DNA of 64,000 nucleotides from an uncultured Bacteroidales bacterium (GCA_944326325.1 CALVDQ010000003.1:1-64000); one strand, 5' to 3'; positions 17,628-27,456 are shown, numbered from the stretch's first letter. Program-made: numbers and translations. The notes: a model not told the origin generated them from the sequence alone.

Positions 17628-18932
17628 ATGAAAGAAACTGATATTGTCATAATCGGCGGAGGAGCGGCAGGCATGATGGCAGCTGCAGGGGCGGCGGAAG
17701 GCTCAAGGTCAAGGATAATCCTCATCGAAAAGATGCCGAGAACCGGAAGGAAAATCATAATCAGCGGCAAAGGCAGATGCAACCTGACCAACCTGAAAGA
17801 CTGGAACAGCTTCTCGCCGCACATCCATCCGAAAGCAGGTTTCCTGAAATCCGCCTTCTACGGTTTCCCGCCGGAAAAGACAATTGAATTCTTCATGGAC
17901 AACGGGCTCAGGACCGTAGTAGAAAGAGGCGACAGGGTATTTCCAGCGTCATACAGTTCTGCGGACGTGGTGGACACACTTGTGAAGGCCGTAAGAAAAT
18001 CCGGGACAGAGATACTCACCGGCCAGGAAGCCGTCTCGATAGAGAAAAAGGGAGAGTATTTCGAGACCGTCCTTTCATCAGGGAGTGCGGTAAGGTCCGG
18101 CAAGGTCATCATTGCGACAGGCGGTCTGTCCTACCCGGCGACCGGCTCTACCGGAGACGGGTATGTATGGGCGGAAAAATTCGGGCACAGTATCAGGAGA
18201 TGCTTCCCTTCCCTTACGGCACTGGTCCCGGCCGGATACAAGGTCCTGCCTGACAAGACTCCGGGAAAGGGGCATATAGACAGGAAATACTCACTCTCCG
18301 AACTCGGGAAATCACTCGAAGGCAACCAGCTGAAAAACATCCTGCTGACCGTGACGATAGACGGGGATACCGCAGCGGAGGAATTCGGGGATATTGATTT
18401 CACCGACGGAGGTATCGAAGGTCCTGTAGGATTCAAGGTCAGCAGGAAATGCGTAAATGCGATTGTAAACGGATCGAAGGTGAAGTTCCTCATAGACCTC
18501 AAGCCTGCCGTAGAAACAGGAGCACTGAAAAAAAGGATCGAGACCCTGTGGAACGAGATTTCGCAGGACGGCAGAAGCAGAAGGAAAAGCTTCGGGGAGA
18601 AATTCAGGATACTGCTCGGCAAACTGATGCCGATGTCGCTGGCCGACGGGTTCATGAGGACTGGCGGAAGCATGGACGTACAACGTCTTGCAGCCAGGCT
18701 GAAGTCCTGGGAGTTCGACATAGCGGGCTATGTCGGGTATGAAAGGTGCGTTGTCACGGCCGGAGGGGTCCCGACTGATGAAGTATCCCCGAAGACTATG
18801 GAATCAAAACTGGTGAAAGGTCTCTATTTTGCGGGTGAAATCCTCGATATTGACGGAGATACCGGCGGTTACAACCTGCAGTCCGCCTTCTCTACCGGGA
18901 TGCTTGCCGGGCGTTCCGCCGCCATGAAATAA
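17628..18932 (+). CDS. HI0933/YhiN-family FAD-dependent oxidoreductase
   Basis: 434 aa flavoprotein. It opens with a dinucleotide-binding motif (IVIIGGGAAGMMAA, residues 5-18), then the family signature GRKIIISGKGRCNLTN near 43-58, a middle domain, and the closing FAD motif GEILDIDGDTGGYNLQSAF near the C-terminus. The family is annotated as aminoacetone oxidase or simply as a flavoprotein; the substrate is not established. The ATG lies inside the divergent tRNA promoter region, leaving a very short leader. No partner genes are next to it; it converges with mnmA. Confidence 0.88.
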   Translation: MKETDIVIIGGGAAGMMAAAGAAEGSRSRIILIEKMPRTGRKIIISGKGRCNLTNLKDWNSFSPHIHPKAGFLKSAFYGFPPEKTIEFFMDNGLRTVVERGDRVFPASYSSADVVDTLVKAVRKSGTEILTGQEAVSIEKKGEYFETVLSSGSAVRSGKVIIATGGLSYPATGSTGDGYVWAEKFGHSIRRCFPSLTALVPAGYKVLPDKTPGKGHIDRKYSLSELGKSLEGNQLKNILLTVTIDGDTAAEEFGDIDFTDGGIEGPVGFKVSRKCVNAIVNGSKVKFLIDLKPAVETGALKKRIETLWNEISQDGRSRRKSFGEKFRILLGKLMPMSLADGFMRTGGSMDVQRLAARLKSWEFDIAGYVGYERCVVTAGGVPTDEVSPKTMESKLVKGLYFAGEILDIDGDTGGYNLQSAFSTGMLAGRSAAMK

Positions 18933-18937
18933 TGCAT

Positions 18938-18953
18938 GACCGGCCGGCCGGTC
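18938..18953. repeat. 16-bp perfect GC palindrome between convergent genes
   Basis: GACCGGCCGGCCGGTC is its own reverse complement. It lies six bases past the flavoprotein stop and 33 bases before the mnmA stop. It has no T-run on either side. It may help end transcription from both sides or be chance in GC-rich sequence. Confidence 0.4.
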
Positions 18954-18985
18954 CACCGGGCTACGCGGAAACCAGACTCCCGGTA

Positions 18986-20425
18986 TCAGGCACCGATCAC
19001 ACCGGAGCCTATCATCTCATCATGGGAATACCATACCCCGAACTGGCCGGGAGTAATCCCCCGTTGGGCCTCGTCGAACAGGATATAAAGCCCGGAATCC
19101 CTCATCACAAGCGTAGCGTCCTGCAACGGCTGGCGGTACCTTATCCTTACCCTGTATCTACGTATCTCCCCCGGAGCCATGACAAGATCCTCCCTGATCC
19201 AGTGTATATCCTCCCTGTGTATTTTCAGGCAGCTTCTTGAAAGCCCCTTGTGGGTATGTCCCTCACCGACATATATCCTGTTGGCCGCAATGTCTGTGGC
19301 TATGACGAAGAGACTGTCCTTATGTCCGCCTACATTCAGACCTTTCCGCTGGCCTATCGTATAGAACTGGGCTCCGTCATGCGTCCCGATGATCTTTCCG
19401 TAAGGATTCTCCCTGTATCTTGTCTTCCTGATATGTTTTCTGCCGGAGCGGTAGGTCTCAGTCTCGAAGACAAGGCGGTATTCTACAGGCTCGGAAAGAC
19501 GGTCCAGCTCGCCGTCAGACAGGGATGCGATCCTGGAGGCATCGAAGATACCGTCCGTTGAACAGCCTCCTTCACGGTTACGGTCCGGCATCGGGCCATG
19601 TTCGAGGACATCGTTGTATTTCATGGATCTGGTCTCGGAAATATATGAAGTGATCATTTCCACAGGAGAAGATATGTCATCCCTTTTCAGTTTTTCCAGA
19701 GTATCCCTGATGAAAAGGTAATGGCTGTTGTTCCTGAAGTATTCATCATAGACTTCCACGATCTCCCCCTGTACCGGTCTGAGTTTCTGCTGGAGAAAAA
19801 CGGGAAGGTCCACCTTGCCTACAAAGCAGATACCCTGGGAATCCTTCTTGTCAGCGGAAGGAAGGTCAGCCTCCGAGGCTATTCTGCGGACTTCGGGCTT
19901 CGTCAGGTCCCCTATCGGGAAAAGCGCACGTGAAAGCTGCTCCTGGGTCAGCTGGCAAAGGAAATAGCTCTGGTCCTTGTTCGGGTCGGTGCCTGCAAGT
20001 ATCCTGTATACCGGCTTCCCGTCCGGGCCAGCAATTTCCTCCTTGCGGCAATAGTGGCCGGTAGCCACCATATCGGCCCCGAGCTTCCGCGCACATTTCA
20101 TGAAGGCATCGAACTTTATCTCACGATTGCACAGCACGTCAGGATTCGGGGTACGGCCGCGGGAATATTCTTCGAACATATAGTCCACGACACGTTTCCT
20201 GTATTCGTCGCTGAGATCCACGAAATAAAAAGGAATGCCTATCTTGCGGGCTACCATTTCGGCGACAAAGCGATCCTCCTCCCATTCGCAATCCCCGTGC
20301 AGCGTTCCTTCGGTATCATGCCAGTTCTGCATGAAAAGGGCGAAGACATCATGGCCGGCTTTTTTCAGGAGAAGGGCAGCTACGCTGGAGTCAACCCCGC
20401 CGGAAAGACCTATACAAACTTTCAT
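18986..20425 (-). CDS. mnmA: tRNA-specific 2-thiouridylase MnmA with large insertion
   Basis: 479 aa; typical MnmA is about 350-390. It thiolates U34 in tRNA-Lys, -Glu and -Gln. The PP-loop SGGVDSSVAA is at residues 8-17, the first catalytic cysteine is in DVLCNREIKF, and the second is in SQGICFVGK. After GEIVEV (about 221) an extra segment of roughly 118 residues precedes the family block DGAQFYTIGQRKGLN (from about 345). The segment is rich in charged residues and has no motif I recognise. The long frame starts at 20488, but MKVCIGLSGG at 20425 is the normal N-terminus. Confidence 0.9.
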   Translation of the reverse strand: MKVCIGLSGGVDSSVAALLLKKAGHDVFALFMQNWHDTEGTLHGDCEWEEDRFVAEMVARKIGIPFYFVDLSDEYRKRVVDYMFEEYSRGRTPNPDVLCNREIKFDAFMKCARKLGADMVATGHYCRKEEIAGPDGKPVYRILAGTDPNKDQSYFLCQLTQEQLSRALFPIGDLTKPEVRRIASEADLPSADKKDSQGICFVGKVDLPVFLQQKLRPVQGEIVEVYDEYFRNNSHYLFIRDTLEKLKRDDISSPVEMITSYISETRSMKYNDVLEHGPMPDRNREGGCSTDGIFDASRIASLSDGELDRLSEPVEYRLVFETETYRSGRKHIRKTRYRENPYGKIIGTHDGAQFYTIGQRKGLNVGGHKDSLFVIATDIAANRIYVGEGHTHKGLSRSCLKIHREDIHWIREDLVMAPGEIRRYRVRIRYRQPLQDATLVMRDSGLYILFDEAQRGITPGQFGVWYSHDEMIGSGVIGA

Positions 20426-20504
20426 GATATTCCAAAATCCATGTCCGCAACGACGGTTCGCAAGAAAATCAGGCAAATTCTGCGGCAATCGCGGACAAAT
20501 TCAT

Positions 20505-20512
20505 TATATTTG
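20505..20512 (+). promoter_or_regulatory. Probable -7 box for cdd
   Basis: TATATTTG matches the consensus -7 box 19 bases before the cdd ATG. No good TTTG box is found at 19-21 nt upstream, so support is partial. Confidence 0.4.
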
Positions 20513-20530
20513 CCTTAAAGGCCGTAAATT

Positions 20531-21007
20531 ATGACACAGAAAGAAATCAGTATCACATACAGGGAGTACGGCAATATCTCTGAACTGGGCCCGGAGGACA
20601 GGCTTCTGGCTGAAGCCGCCATAGAGGCGACGGACAGGTCATATTCTCCGTATTCGAAATTCAGGGTCGGGGCTGCCGTAAGGCTTTCCGGTGGAAAGAT
20701 AGTCTGCGGAAGCAACCAGGAGAACATCGCCTACCCGTCAGGACTCTGCGCCGAAAGAACGGCAATGTTCTATGCCGGCGCGGCTTTTCCGGACACCTGT
20801 ATGGAGGCCATCGCGATTGCAGCCGTCCAGAATGGAGAACTCTGCAGTACTCCCGCTTCCCCTTGCGGAGCCTGCCGCCAGGTGATGGCCGAATACCAGA
20901 CCAAAACGAAAAAGGCAATGAGGATCATCCTCGTCGGGGCCGCAAAGATCCTTGTATTCGACAAGGTAGACGACCTCCTGCCCTTCATCTTCGACAGCCT
21001 GAAATAA
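20531..21007 (+). CDS. cdd: Cytidine deaminase
   Basis: 158 aa zinc enzyme converting cytidine or deoxycytidine to the uridine form in pyrimidine salvage. The zinc site is CAERTA (cysteine plus catalytic glutamate) and PCGACRQ. An SKFRVGAAV block near residue 40 is the nucleoside-binding region. It is a little longer than the 130-residue tetrameric enzymes because of an N-terminal extension. The gene stands alone between mnmA (divergent) and the SRP RNA. Confidence 0.92.
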   Translation: MTQKEISITYREYGNISELGPEDRLLAEAAIEATDRSYSPYSKFRVGAAVRLSGGKIVCGSNQENIAYPSGLCAERTAMFYAGAAFPDTCMEAIAIAAVQNGELCSTPASPCGACRQVMAEYQTKTKKAMRIILVGAAKILVFDKVDDLLPFIFDSLK

Positions 21008-21008
21008 T

Positions 21009-21039
21009 TTTGCAGAGTAGAAAAAAAACACTACATTTG
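21009..21039 (+). promoter_or_regulatory. Promoter of SRP RNA
   Basis: TTTG (21009-21012), 19 nt, TACATTTG (21032-21039): a full match. The first base pair of the RNA stem starts six bases later. The upstream box begins two bases after the cdd stop. Confidence 0.8.
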
Positions 21040-21044
21040 CAGTC

Positions 21045-21146
21045 GGGTAAGTCATACACGACCAGCTCCTGCTGAATCCCCCAGGACCGGAAGGTAGCAA
21101 GGGTAAGCGGTTGTAGCGGTGCGATGTATTCAGCTTACCCTTTTTT
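21045..21146 (+). ncRNA. ffs: Signal recognition particle RNA (small bacterial type)
   Basis: About 100 nt. The conserved apical loop region reads CCAGGACCGGAAGGTAGCAA, the SRP54/Ffh-binding symmetric loop and GGAA tetraloop. The ends pair as GGGTAAG (21045-21051) with CTTACCC (21134-21140), and six T's follow, so the closing stem doubles as the terminator. It works with Ffh to target membrane proteins. Its neighbour secA handles post-translational export. Confidence 0.93.
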
Positions 21147-21161
21147 CGTATATCACTTCCC

Positions 21162-21611
21162 CTACTCTTTCTTCTGGTTCTGAGGTGCTGCTGCACGCGG
21201 CTTTTCCATTACTGATGACATTTCTGCCGCAGCCTTGTCGTATTCCTGTTCCGAAATCATCTTGCAGGTACCGTTGAATGAAGCTCCCAGCTCCACGATG
21301 AGCCTTCGTACCCTGAGTTCGCCTTCAACGGTGCAGTCGCTCTTGATTGCCATAATGTCCTTGACAGTAAAGCTGCCCTTTGTCTTGCCCCACACATCCG
21401 CATTCACACAGACAATCCTGGCATTGACCTCGGCACTCTCCCCTATGACAACCTTGCCTTCGGAGATTATGCTTCCGTCGAATTTGCCGTCTATCCTGAG
21501 ATCATTCGGAGAAACTATCTCTCCTTTGAAATAAGTCCCCGCAGATATGCGGCTGACAAGGTTCACGTTCGCAGCCTGTTCGATTTTAGCCATATTCCTG
21601 TTTTTATTCAT
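21162..21611 (-). CDS. Bactofilin family polymer-forming cytoskeletal protein
   Basis: 149 aa. The centre (about 20-120) is the DUF583/bactofilin beta-helix with short repeats of the kind NDLRIDGKFDGSI and GKVVIGESAEVNA. Tails on both sides are polar, and the C-terminus is basic and proline-rich. Such proteins self-assemble into filaments at the inner membrane and help cell shape or polar organisation. A second possible start, MAKIEQ at 21593, would shorten it by six residues. It begins 29 bases after secA and is probably in the same transcript. Confidence 0.85.
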   Translation of the reverse strand: MNKNRNMAKIEQAANVNLVSRISAGTYFKGEIVSPNDLRIDGKFDGSIISEGKVVIGESAEVNARIVCVNADVWGKTKGSFTVKDIMAIKSDCTVEGELRVRRLIVELGASFNGTCKMISEQEYDKAAAEMSSVMEKPRAAAPQNQKKE

Positions 21612-21640
21612 TTGTTGTCATTGTTACGGCCACGGACCGG

Positions 21641-24600
21641 TTAAAGGTTCCGGCCGTGGCAGTTCTTGTATTTCTTTCCTGACCCGCATGGGCAAGGGTC
21701 GTTTCTTCCCACAGTCTTCTCTACATGCACCGGCATCTTGCTTTTCTGGTCAGGACCGTTGGTCACCATGTCCGTGCGGCTCGTGCGCATCTGGCTCATG
21801 TCCGGCTTGCGGACCGGCGGCTGGGCCGGAGCCTTGGCCTGGGAAGAATCCCTGAGAGGGATATGTGCCCTGAAGAGGAAGGAAAGGATATCCTTGTTAA
21901 GGGACTCGAGCATGGACTTGAACAGGTTGAAACTCTCGAACTTGTATATAAGGAGAGGATCCTTCTGCTCGTAAGTGGCGTTCTGGACGGACTGTTTCAG
22001 GTCGTCCATGTCACGCAGATGCTCCTTCCAGTGCTCGTCGATCTGGTAAAGGGTGATGGTTTTTGTAAGAGCCCTCGCTATCTCCCTTCCTTCGGTTTCG
22101 TATGCCTTCTTGAGGTTTACAGAGAGGGTAAGCATCTTGCGTCCGTCGGAAATAGGAATGGCTATGTTCTGGTAAATGGCACCCTGTGTCTCATACACTT
22201 CCTTGATTATCGGAGCGGACTTCTGGGCCATGGCATCCATTCTTCGGTTATAGACTTCGAGCATATTCCTGAAAAGCCTGTCAGCGAGTTCCTTCAGCGT
22301 TGCCTTGTTGTAGAAGGCCTCATCGAATCCGGCATCGATGGACATGAGCCTCATGACTGCTTCGTTGAACGACGCGAAATCATAGCCTTCACAGTTCTCC
22401 ACCAGAATGTCGGCGGTATCCTGCATCATGTTCATCACGTCGATCTCAACCCTGTCCCCGACAAGGGCGTTGCGTCTTTTCGTATAGATCACCTCCCTCT
22501 GGGAGTTCATCACGTCATCGTATTCGAGAAGTCTCTTACGGATACCGAAGTTGTTCTCCTCGACCTTCTTTTGAGCCCTCTCTATTGAGCTGGAAAGCAT
22601 AGAGGACTCGAGGGCCTCGTTGTCCTGCATACCGAGCTTGTCCACTACCGAGGCTATCCTCTCGGAGCCGAAAAGCCTCATCAGCTTATCCTCGAGGGAA
22701 ACATAGAAGGTAGATGTACCCGGGTCACCCTGACGTCCGGCACGACCCCTGAGCTGTCTGTCCACACGGCGGCTGTCGTGTCTCTCGGTACCGATGATGG
22801 CAAGACCGCCTGCCTTGCGTACCTCGTCCGAAAGCTTGATATCCGTACCTCGTCCGGCCATGTTCGTCGCGATGGTGACAGTGCTCTTCTGTCCGGCATG
22901 GGCCACGATCTCAGCCTCCCGGGCATGCTGCTTGGCGTTCAGCACCTGATGAGGGATACCCCTGAGTTTCAGCATCCTGCTCAGAAGTTCAGACGTCTCG
23001 ACATCCGTGGTTCCGACCAGGACCGGGCGTCCGGCGGATGTAAGTTCCACGATCTTGTTTATGACGGCTTCATACTTGGCCTTCTTCGTCTTGTAGATCA
23101 GGTCGTCATTATCGATCCTGGCGATAGGCTTGTTGGTCGGGATGACCACGACATCCAGCTTGTATATAGACCAGAATTCCCCGGCTTCGGTCTCCGCAGT
23201 TCCGGTCATACCTGCCAGCTTGTGATACATCCTGAAATAGTTCTGCAGGGTGATGGTGGCGAAAGTCTGCGTAGCGGCCTCGACCTTTACGCTTTCCTTG
23301 GCTTCCACTGCCTGGTGGAGACCGTCGCTCCAGCGCCTTCCTTCCATGATACGTCCGGTCTGCTCGTCGACAATCTTCACCTTGTTGTCCATTATCACAT
23401 AGTCGACGTCCTTCTCGAACATCGCATAAGCCTTCAGGAGCTGGTTCACAGTATGGACACGCTCTGACTTGAGTGCGAAGTCCGCCATTATCTCATCCTT
23501 GCGGGCATTTTTCTCCTCAGGCGTAAGCCCGCTCTTCTCCACTTCGGCGATGGCGCTGCCAACGTCCGGAAGGATGAAGAACTTGGGATCTGACAAGGTA
23601 CCGCTCAGAAGATCGTGCCCGTTGTCGGTCATGTCTACGGTATGCTGCTTCTCGTTTATAACGAAGAAGAGTGGATCGGTGACTACCGGCATCTCGCGCT
23701 CATTGTCCTGTATGTAATAGTTCTCCGTCTTCTGCAGGAGCTGCTTTATGCCGGGCTCGCTCAGGTACTTGATGAGCGGCTTGTATTTCGGCAGACCCTT
23801 GTATGCACGCAGGAGCAGCTTTCCTCCTTCCCGTTCGTCACCTTCGGCAATAAGCCTCTTTGCCTCGTTCAGTGTAGTGGTGACAAGAGCCTTCTGGTTG
23901 TTGTAGAGCTTTTCGACGTATGGCTTGAATTCGAGATACTGCTGGTCGTCGCCCTTAGGTACCGGTCCCGATATGATAAGAGGGGTCCTGGCGTCGTCGA
24001 TAAGCACGGAGTCCACCTCGTCGACAATGGCATAATGGTGTTTTCTCTGGACGAGGTCGTTGACAGAGACCGCCATATTGTCCCTCAGGTAGTCGAAACC
24101 GAACTCATTGTTCGTACCGAAAGTTATGTCACAGGCGTATGCCTTTTTCCTGGCCTCGCTGTTCGGCTGATGCTTGTCGATACAGTCTACCGAAAGTCCG
24201 TGGAACATATAGAGCGGCCCCATCCATTCTGAGTCACGCTTCGAGAGGTAGTCGTTGACCGTGACCACATGGACACCCTTGCCGGCAAGTGCATTCAGGA
24301 ATACAGGAAGGGTTGCCACGAGGGTCTTTCCCTCTCCGGTCGCCATCTCGGCTATCTTGCCCTGATGCAGGACGATACCGCCGATAAGCTGCACATCGTA
24401 GTGCACCATGTCCCAGGTAATCTCATTTCCTCCGGCCATCCAGTGGTTCTGCCAAACGGCCTCGTCACCCTCTATCCTCACGAAATCCTTGGTCGTGCTG
24501 AGCTGGCGGTCGAAATCCGTGGCCCTGACCCTGATTTCCCGGTTCTCCTTGAACCTGCGGGCAGTGGACTTCATCACGGCAAAGGCTTCCGGAAGTATTT

Positions 24601-24916
24601 CATTGAGGACTGTCTCTATCTCTTCGTCCACCTTCTTGACCAGTTTGTCCGATTCCGTAGCGAGAGCCTCCTTCCTGTCAAGAGGGATGTCTTTCTCCAG
24701 TTCCTCCTTTATCTGTGCGATCCTGTTCTCATCCGTAGCTATTCTGTCCCGGATTATATTCTTAAGTTCCAGTGATTTGGCCCTTAGCTCATCCACTGAC
24801 AACCTGTCGATTTCCGTATACGCGTCCAAAATTCTGGCAAGGATAGGCTGGAGCTGCTTCAGATCCCTTTCAGCCTTCGTACCGAACATTTTTTTAAACA
24901 AGCTTGCGACTGACAT
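21641..24916 (-). CDS. secA: Preprotein translocase ATPase SecA
   Basis: 1091 aa, longer than the E. coli protein (901) as usual in Bacteroidota because of insertions in the nucleotide-binding and scaffold regions. Walker A is MATGEGKTL near 190, the helicase motifs include [25 protein letters not shown] and [12 protein letters not shown], and the C-terminus is the zinc-binding SEC-C motif [16 protein letters not shown]. It drives protein export through SecYEG. It has its own strong promoter and probably carries the bactofilin gene behind it. Confidence 0.97.
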   Translation of the reverse strand: MSVASLFKKMFGTKAERDLKQLQPILARILDAYTEIDRLSVDELRAKSLELKNIIRDRIATDENRIAQIKEELEKDIPLDRKEALATESDKLVKKVDEEIETVLNEILPEAFAVMKSTARRFKENREIRVRATDFDRQLSTTKDFVRIEGDEAVWQNHWMAGGNEITWDMVHYDVQLIGGIVLHQGKIAEMATGEGKTLVATLPVFLNALAGKGVHVVTVNDYLSKRDSEWMGPLYMFHGLSVDCIDKHQPNSEARKKAYACDITFGTNNEFGFDYLRDNMAVSVNDLVQRKHHYAIVDEVDSVLIDDARTPLIISGPVPKGDDQQYLEFKPYVEKLYNNQKALVTTTLNEAKRLIAEGDEREGGKLLLRAYKGLPKYKPLIKYLSEPGIKQLLQKTENYYIQDNEREMPVVTDPLFFVINEKQHTVDMTDNGHDLLSGTLSDPKFFILPDVGSAIAEVEKSGLTPEEKNARKDEIMADFALKSERVHTVNQLLKAYAMFEKDVDYVIMDNKVKIVDEQTGRIMEGRRWSDGLHQAVEAKESVKVEAATQTFATITLQNYFRMYHKLAGMTGTAETEAGEFWSIYKLDVVVIPTNKPIARIDNDDLIYKTKKAKYEAVINKIVELTSAGRPVLVGTTDVETSELLSRMLKLRGIPHQVLNAKQHAREAEIVAHAGQKSTVTIATNMAGRGTDIKLSDEVRKAGGLAIIGTERHDSRRVDRQLRGRAGRQGDPGTSTFYVSLEDKLMRLFGSERIASVVDKLGMQDNEALESSMLSSSIERAQKKVEENNFGIRKRLLEYDDVMNSQREVIYTKRRNALVGDRVEIDVMNMMQDTADILVENCEGYDFASFNEAVMRLMSIDAGFDEAFYNKATLKELADRLFRNMLEVYNRRMDAMAQKSAPIIKEVYETQGAIYQNIAIPISDGRKMLTLSVNLKKAYETEGREIARALTKTITLYQIDEHWKEHLRDMDDLKQSVQNATYEQKDPLLIYKFESFNLFKSMLESLNKDILSFLFRAHIPLRDSSQAKAPAQPPVRKPDMSQMRTSRTDMVTNGPDQKSKMPVHVEKTVGRNDPCPCGSGKKYKNCHGRNL

Positions 24917-24998
24917 ATAAAAAACTGTAATTACTTTTAAACTTCATGTACATGACGGATCCCGGAGCAGTCAGATTCCTGCCGTTCCGGGAATCCTG

Positions 24999-25030
24999 CA
25001 AATATATGAATATTTGCCAATAATAACAAA
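24999..25030 (-). promoter_or_regulatory. Promoter of secA
   Basis: Reverse-strand TTTG (25027-25030), 20-nt spacer, TATATTTG (24999-25006). The start of transcription would be about 75 bases before the secA ATG. Confidence 0.7.
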
Positions 25031-25038
25031 CCGGAGTC

Positions 25039-26244
25039 TTACTTCAGACACTTTTTCCCGGGATATTCTTCAAGGGCTTTGCCCAGCAGGAAGACAGCCC
25101 TTTTCAGGTCTTCGGAATTGAGCACGTATGCTATCCTGACCTGGTCGTTCCCGAGTCCCGGAGTAATGTAGAAACCGTTGGCCGGAGCCATCATCACGCT
25201 TTCCCCTTCATAGCGGAAATCAGACAGACACCAGGCACAGAACTTCTCGGCATCATCCACAGGAAGGGCCGCCATGGCATAGAAAGCCCCGTGAGGCGTG
25301 GATGTCCTTACGCCCGGTATTCCGGCAAGGGCTTTCAGAAGTACTTTACGCCGTTCGTCATACTCCGCGATGACATTACTGAGATAGGACGGGTCCTCCC
25401 CGCAGGAAGCTTCGGCGACAATCTGTCCGAGCAGAGGCGGGCTGAGTCTGGCCTGGCAGAGTTTCAGCACACCTTCAGTTACAGCCTTGTTCTTGGTGAT
25501 GAGGGCTCCGACACGTATTCCGCACTCGGAATAACGTTTTGAAAAGGAGTCGATAAGAACCACGTTGTCCACGAGTTCGCTGAAATGTCCCGCCGAGAAA
25601 TATTCCATGCCATCGTAGACAAATTCCCTGTAGACCTCGTCCGAAAAAAGATACAGGTCATGTTTCCTGACAATATCCGCCAGCATCTGCATCTCCTGCC
25701 GGCCATAGAGCGTACCGGAGGGATTGTTCGGATTGCAGATAAGTATCGCCCTGGTCTTGTCCGTTATGAGCTCCTCGAAATGTTCCACGCCCGGAAGGGC
25801 GAAACCGTCCTCGATGCGGGTCTTCAAGGTCTTGACCTTCACCCCTGCAACATCCGCGAATGCGAGGTAGTTTGCATATGTCGGTTCTGTCGTGATAAGC
25901 TCGTCTCCCGGGTCCATACAGGTCAGGAAGGAGAAAAGCACAGCCTCCGAGGCTCCTGTGGTCACCGTGATTTCGTCCGGCGTGAAGTCCATGCCGCATT
26001 CCGCATAATATGCCGAAATCTTTTCCCGCAGGGAAAGGAATCCCTGTGACGGGCTGTACTCGAGGACCGACCTGTGTATGTCTTTCAGACTTTCGAGGCC
26101 CTTTGCAGGAGTCTTTATGTCCGGCTGGCCTATATTGAGATGGTATATCCTGACACCTTCGGCCTTGGCCTTGTCTGCAAGCGGCGTAAGCTTCCTGATC
26201 GGAGAACTCGCCATGCCTGTGATTCTTTCCGATATTTTCATCAT
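25039..26244 (-). CDS. Pyridoxal-phosphate aminotransferase, class I fold type I
   Basis: 401 aa (AspC/AlaT-like subgroup). It has the substrate-loop LNIGQPD near the N-terminus, CNPNNPSGTLY around the middle, the FSDEVYREF block with the PLP-contacting aspartate and tyrosine, and the Schiff-base lysine in DSFSKRYSECGIRVG. The arginine that binds the substrate carboxylate is near the C-terminus (QVRIAYV). The amino donor cannot be fixed from sequence. Two adjacent ATGs (26244, 26241) are both possible starts; the upstream frame to 26280 runs into the promoter region. A -7 box lies at 26278-26285. Confidence 0.85.
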   Translation of the reverse strand: MMKISERITGMASSPIRKLTPLADKAKAEGVRIYHLNIGQPDIKTPAKGLESLKDIHRSVLEYSPSQGFLSLREKISAYYAECGMDFTPDEITVTTGASEAVLFSFLTCMDPGDELITTEPTYANYLAFADVAGVKVKTLKTRIEDGFALPGVEHFEELITDKTRAILICNPNNPSGTLYGRQEMQMLADIVRKHDLYLFSDEVYREFVYDGMEYFSAGHFSELVDNVVLIDSFSKRYSECGIRVGALITKNKAVTEGVLKLCQARLSPPLLGQIVAEASCGEDPSYLSNVIAEYDERRKVLLKALAGIPGVRTSTPHGAFYAMAALPVDDAEKFCAWCLSDFRYEGESVMMAPANGFYITPGLGNDQVRIAYVLNSEDLKRAVFLLGKALEEYPGKKCLK

Positions 26245-26277
26245 TTGCAATTTATTTCCGGGAACCGTCCCGGGCTG

Positions 26278-26285
26278 CAAATATA
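26278..26285 (-). promoter_or_regulatory. Probable -7 box for the aminotransferase gene
   Basis: Reverse-strand TATATTTG, 33 bases before the ATG. The best upstream box is ATTG about 22 nt away, a weak match. Confidence 0.45.
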
Positions 26286-26383
26286 GGCTTTTTTGTCAGA
26301 ATTGCGGCAATGAAGGAAGCCGGCCCGGGGATTTTCCTCAAAACTGCAGTGAAGTTTATACCCCGAAATTCCGGAACAGTTTC

Positions 26384-26391
26384 TAAATTTG
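26384..26391 (+). promoter_or_regulatory. Probable -7 box for tadA
   Basis: TAAATTTG lies eight bases before the tadA ATG, which would give an almost leaderless message. No TTTG box is found at the right spacing. Confidence 0.35.
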
Positions 26392-26399
26392 CATCCGTT

Positions 26400-26840
26400 A
26401 TGGAAAATGCAGACGAAAAATTCATGCGCGAAGCGCTCAGGGAGGCTGCACTGGCCCTGGAAGAAGACGAGGTGCCTGTAGGGGCAGTCATAGTATGCAA
26501 CGGAAGGATAATAGGACGCGGGCACAATATGACAGAAAAGCTTAAAGACCCGACGGCCCATGCCGAGATGATTGCAATCACCTCGGCCACAGAGTATCTC
26601 GGAGGGAAATACCTGACAGGATGCACGATGTACGTTACTGTCGAACCTTGCGGGATGTGCGCTTCGGCAGCCTGCTGGGCAAAAATCAGCGAGGTGGTCT
26701 ACGGGGCGGATGACCCGAAACGCGGATGCACCCTTTTCTCTCCGTCCCTGTTCCACCCGAAGACTGCGGTAAGGAAAGGTGTCCTGGCCGGAGAATGCGG
26801 AAGACTCGTTGCCGGGTTCTTCGAAGAGAAACGGAAATAA
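26400..26840 (+). CDS. tadA: tRNA adenosine(34) deaminase-like nucleoside deaminase
   Basis: 146 aa zinc deaminase that probably makes inosine at the wobble position of tRNA-Arg(ACG). The zinc site is HAEM (histidine plus catalytic glutamate) and PCGMC. DDPKRGC after the zinc site is typical of TadA rather than of guanine deaminases. The frame extends upstream to 26310, but that part overlaps promoter sequence; MENADEKFMREAL at 26400 is the natural start. The YqaA-like gene follows after eight bases. Confidence 0.85.
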   Translation: MENADEKFMREALREAALALEEDEVPVGAVIVCNGRIIGRGHNMTEKLKDPTAHAEMIAITSATEYLGGKYLTGCTMYVTVEPCGMCASAACWAKISEVVYGADDPKRGCTLFSPSLFHPKTAVRKGVLAGECGRLVAGFFEEKRK

Positions 26841-26848
26841 GCCTTGCC

Positions 26849-27286
26849 ATGTGGGGACTTGAAAATCTCGGACTGGCAGGGCTCTTCATAGGGACTTTCC
26901 TGGCGGCGACCATTTTGCCGTTCAGTTCGGACGCGATATACATCGCGGTCCTGGCAGCAACCGGGAATCCGGCCGGATGCCTTGCCGTTGGCACCCTCGG
27001 GAACTGGCTCGGCAGCGTGTTCACATATTGTATCGGCTGGATCGGGAAATGGGAATGGATAGAGAAATGGTTCAAGGTAAAGCCGGAAACCCTCAGGAAG
27101 CAGAAAGAGAAGATCGACAGGTACGGAGTATGGCTTGCCCTGATATGCTGGATACCGCTGATCGGGGATGTCGTGGCGATTGCCCTGGGTTTCTACAAGA
27201 CCAGCCCGTTCTGGAGCATTGTGCTGATGCTTGTCGGGAAATTCGGGAGATTCCTGGCATGGAATCTCATATACGGACTTTTCTGA
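26849..27286 (+). CDS. YqaA-family small membrane protein (DedA/SNARE-associated related)
   Basis: 145 aa with about four hydrophobic segments. The N-terminal GLAGLFIGTFLAATILPFSS, the GTLGNWLGS loop and the basic segment PETLRKQKEKIDRYG followed by WIPLIGDVVAIALG are the landmarks of the YqaA branch of the DedA-like superfamily. Members sit in the inner membrane and some flip lipids, but the role of YqaA is not established. The longer frame from 26726 overlaps tadA and was not used. It is second in a two-gene run with tadA. Confidence 0.75.
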   Translation: MWGLENLGLAGLFIGTFLAATILPFSSDAIYIAVLAATGNPAGCLAVGTLGNWLGSVFTYCIGWIGKWEWIEKWFKVKPETLRKQKEKIDRYGVWLALICWIPLIGDVVAIALGFYKTSPFWSIVLMLVGKFGRFLAWNLIYGLF

Positions 27287-27343
27287 TTTCCGGCAACCGG
27301 ACAAGACATCATATTATGAGGCAATAATACAGATATTATTTTG

Positions 27344-27414
27344 TTGAGATACCAAGATTCGAACTTGGACAGACAGAACCAAAATCTGTAGTGCTACCAT
27401 TACACCATATCTCA
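27344..27414 (-). tRNA. tRNA-Gln(UUG)
   Basis: A 71-nt cloverleaf on the reverse strand: acceptor TGAGATA/TATCTCA, D arm GTGT..GCAC, anticodon stem ACAGA/TCTGT around loop TTTTGGT with anticodon TTG, and T arm CCAAG TTCGAAT CTTGG. CCA is not encoded. Confidence 0.96.
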
Positions 27415-27424
27415 ATTCCGCCTG

Positions 27425-27456
27425 CAAATATAGAAAGTGTTTTGATATTTTTCAAA
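27425..27456 (-). promoter_or_regulatory. Promoter of tRNA-Gln
   Basis: Reverse-strand TTTG (27453-27456), 20-nt spacer and TATATTTG (27425-27432), just upstream of the tRNA 5' end. Confidence 0.75.

Noticed and set aside
26310-26399. Longer N-terminus for TadA
   Set aside because: The extra 30 residues are translated from promoter-like sequence and do not belong to the family.
27323-27340. AATAATA/TATTATT hairpin after the YqaA-like gene
   Set aside because: An all-AT stem of seven pairs is too weak to claim as a terminator.
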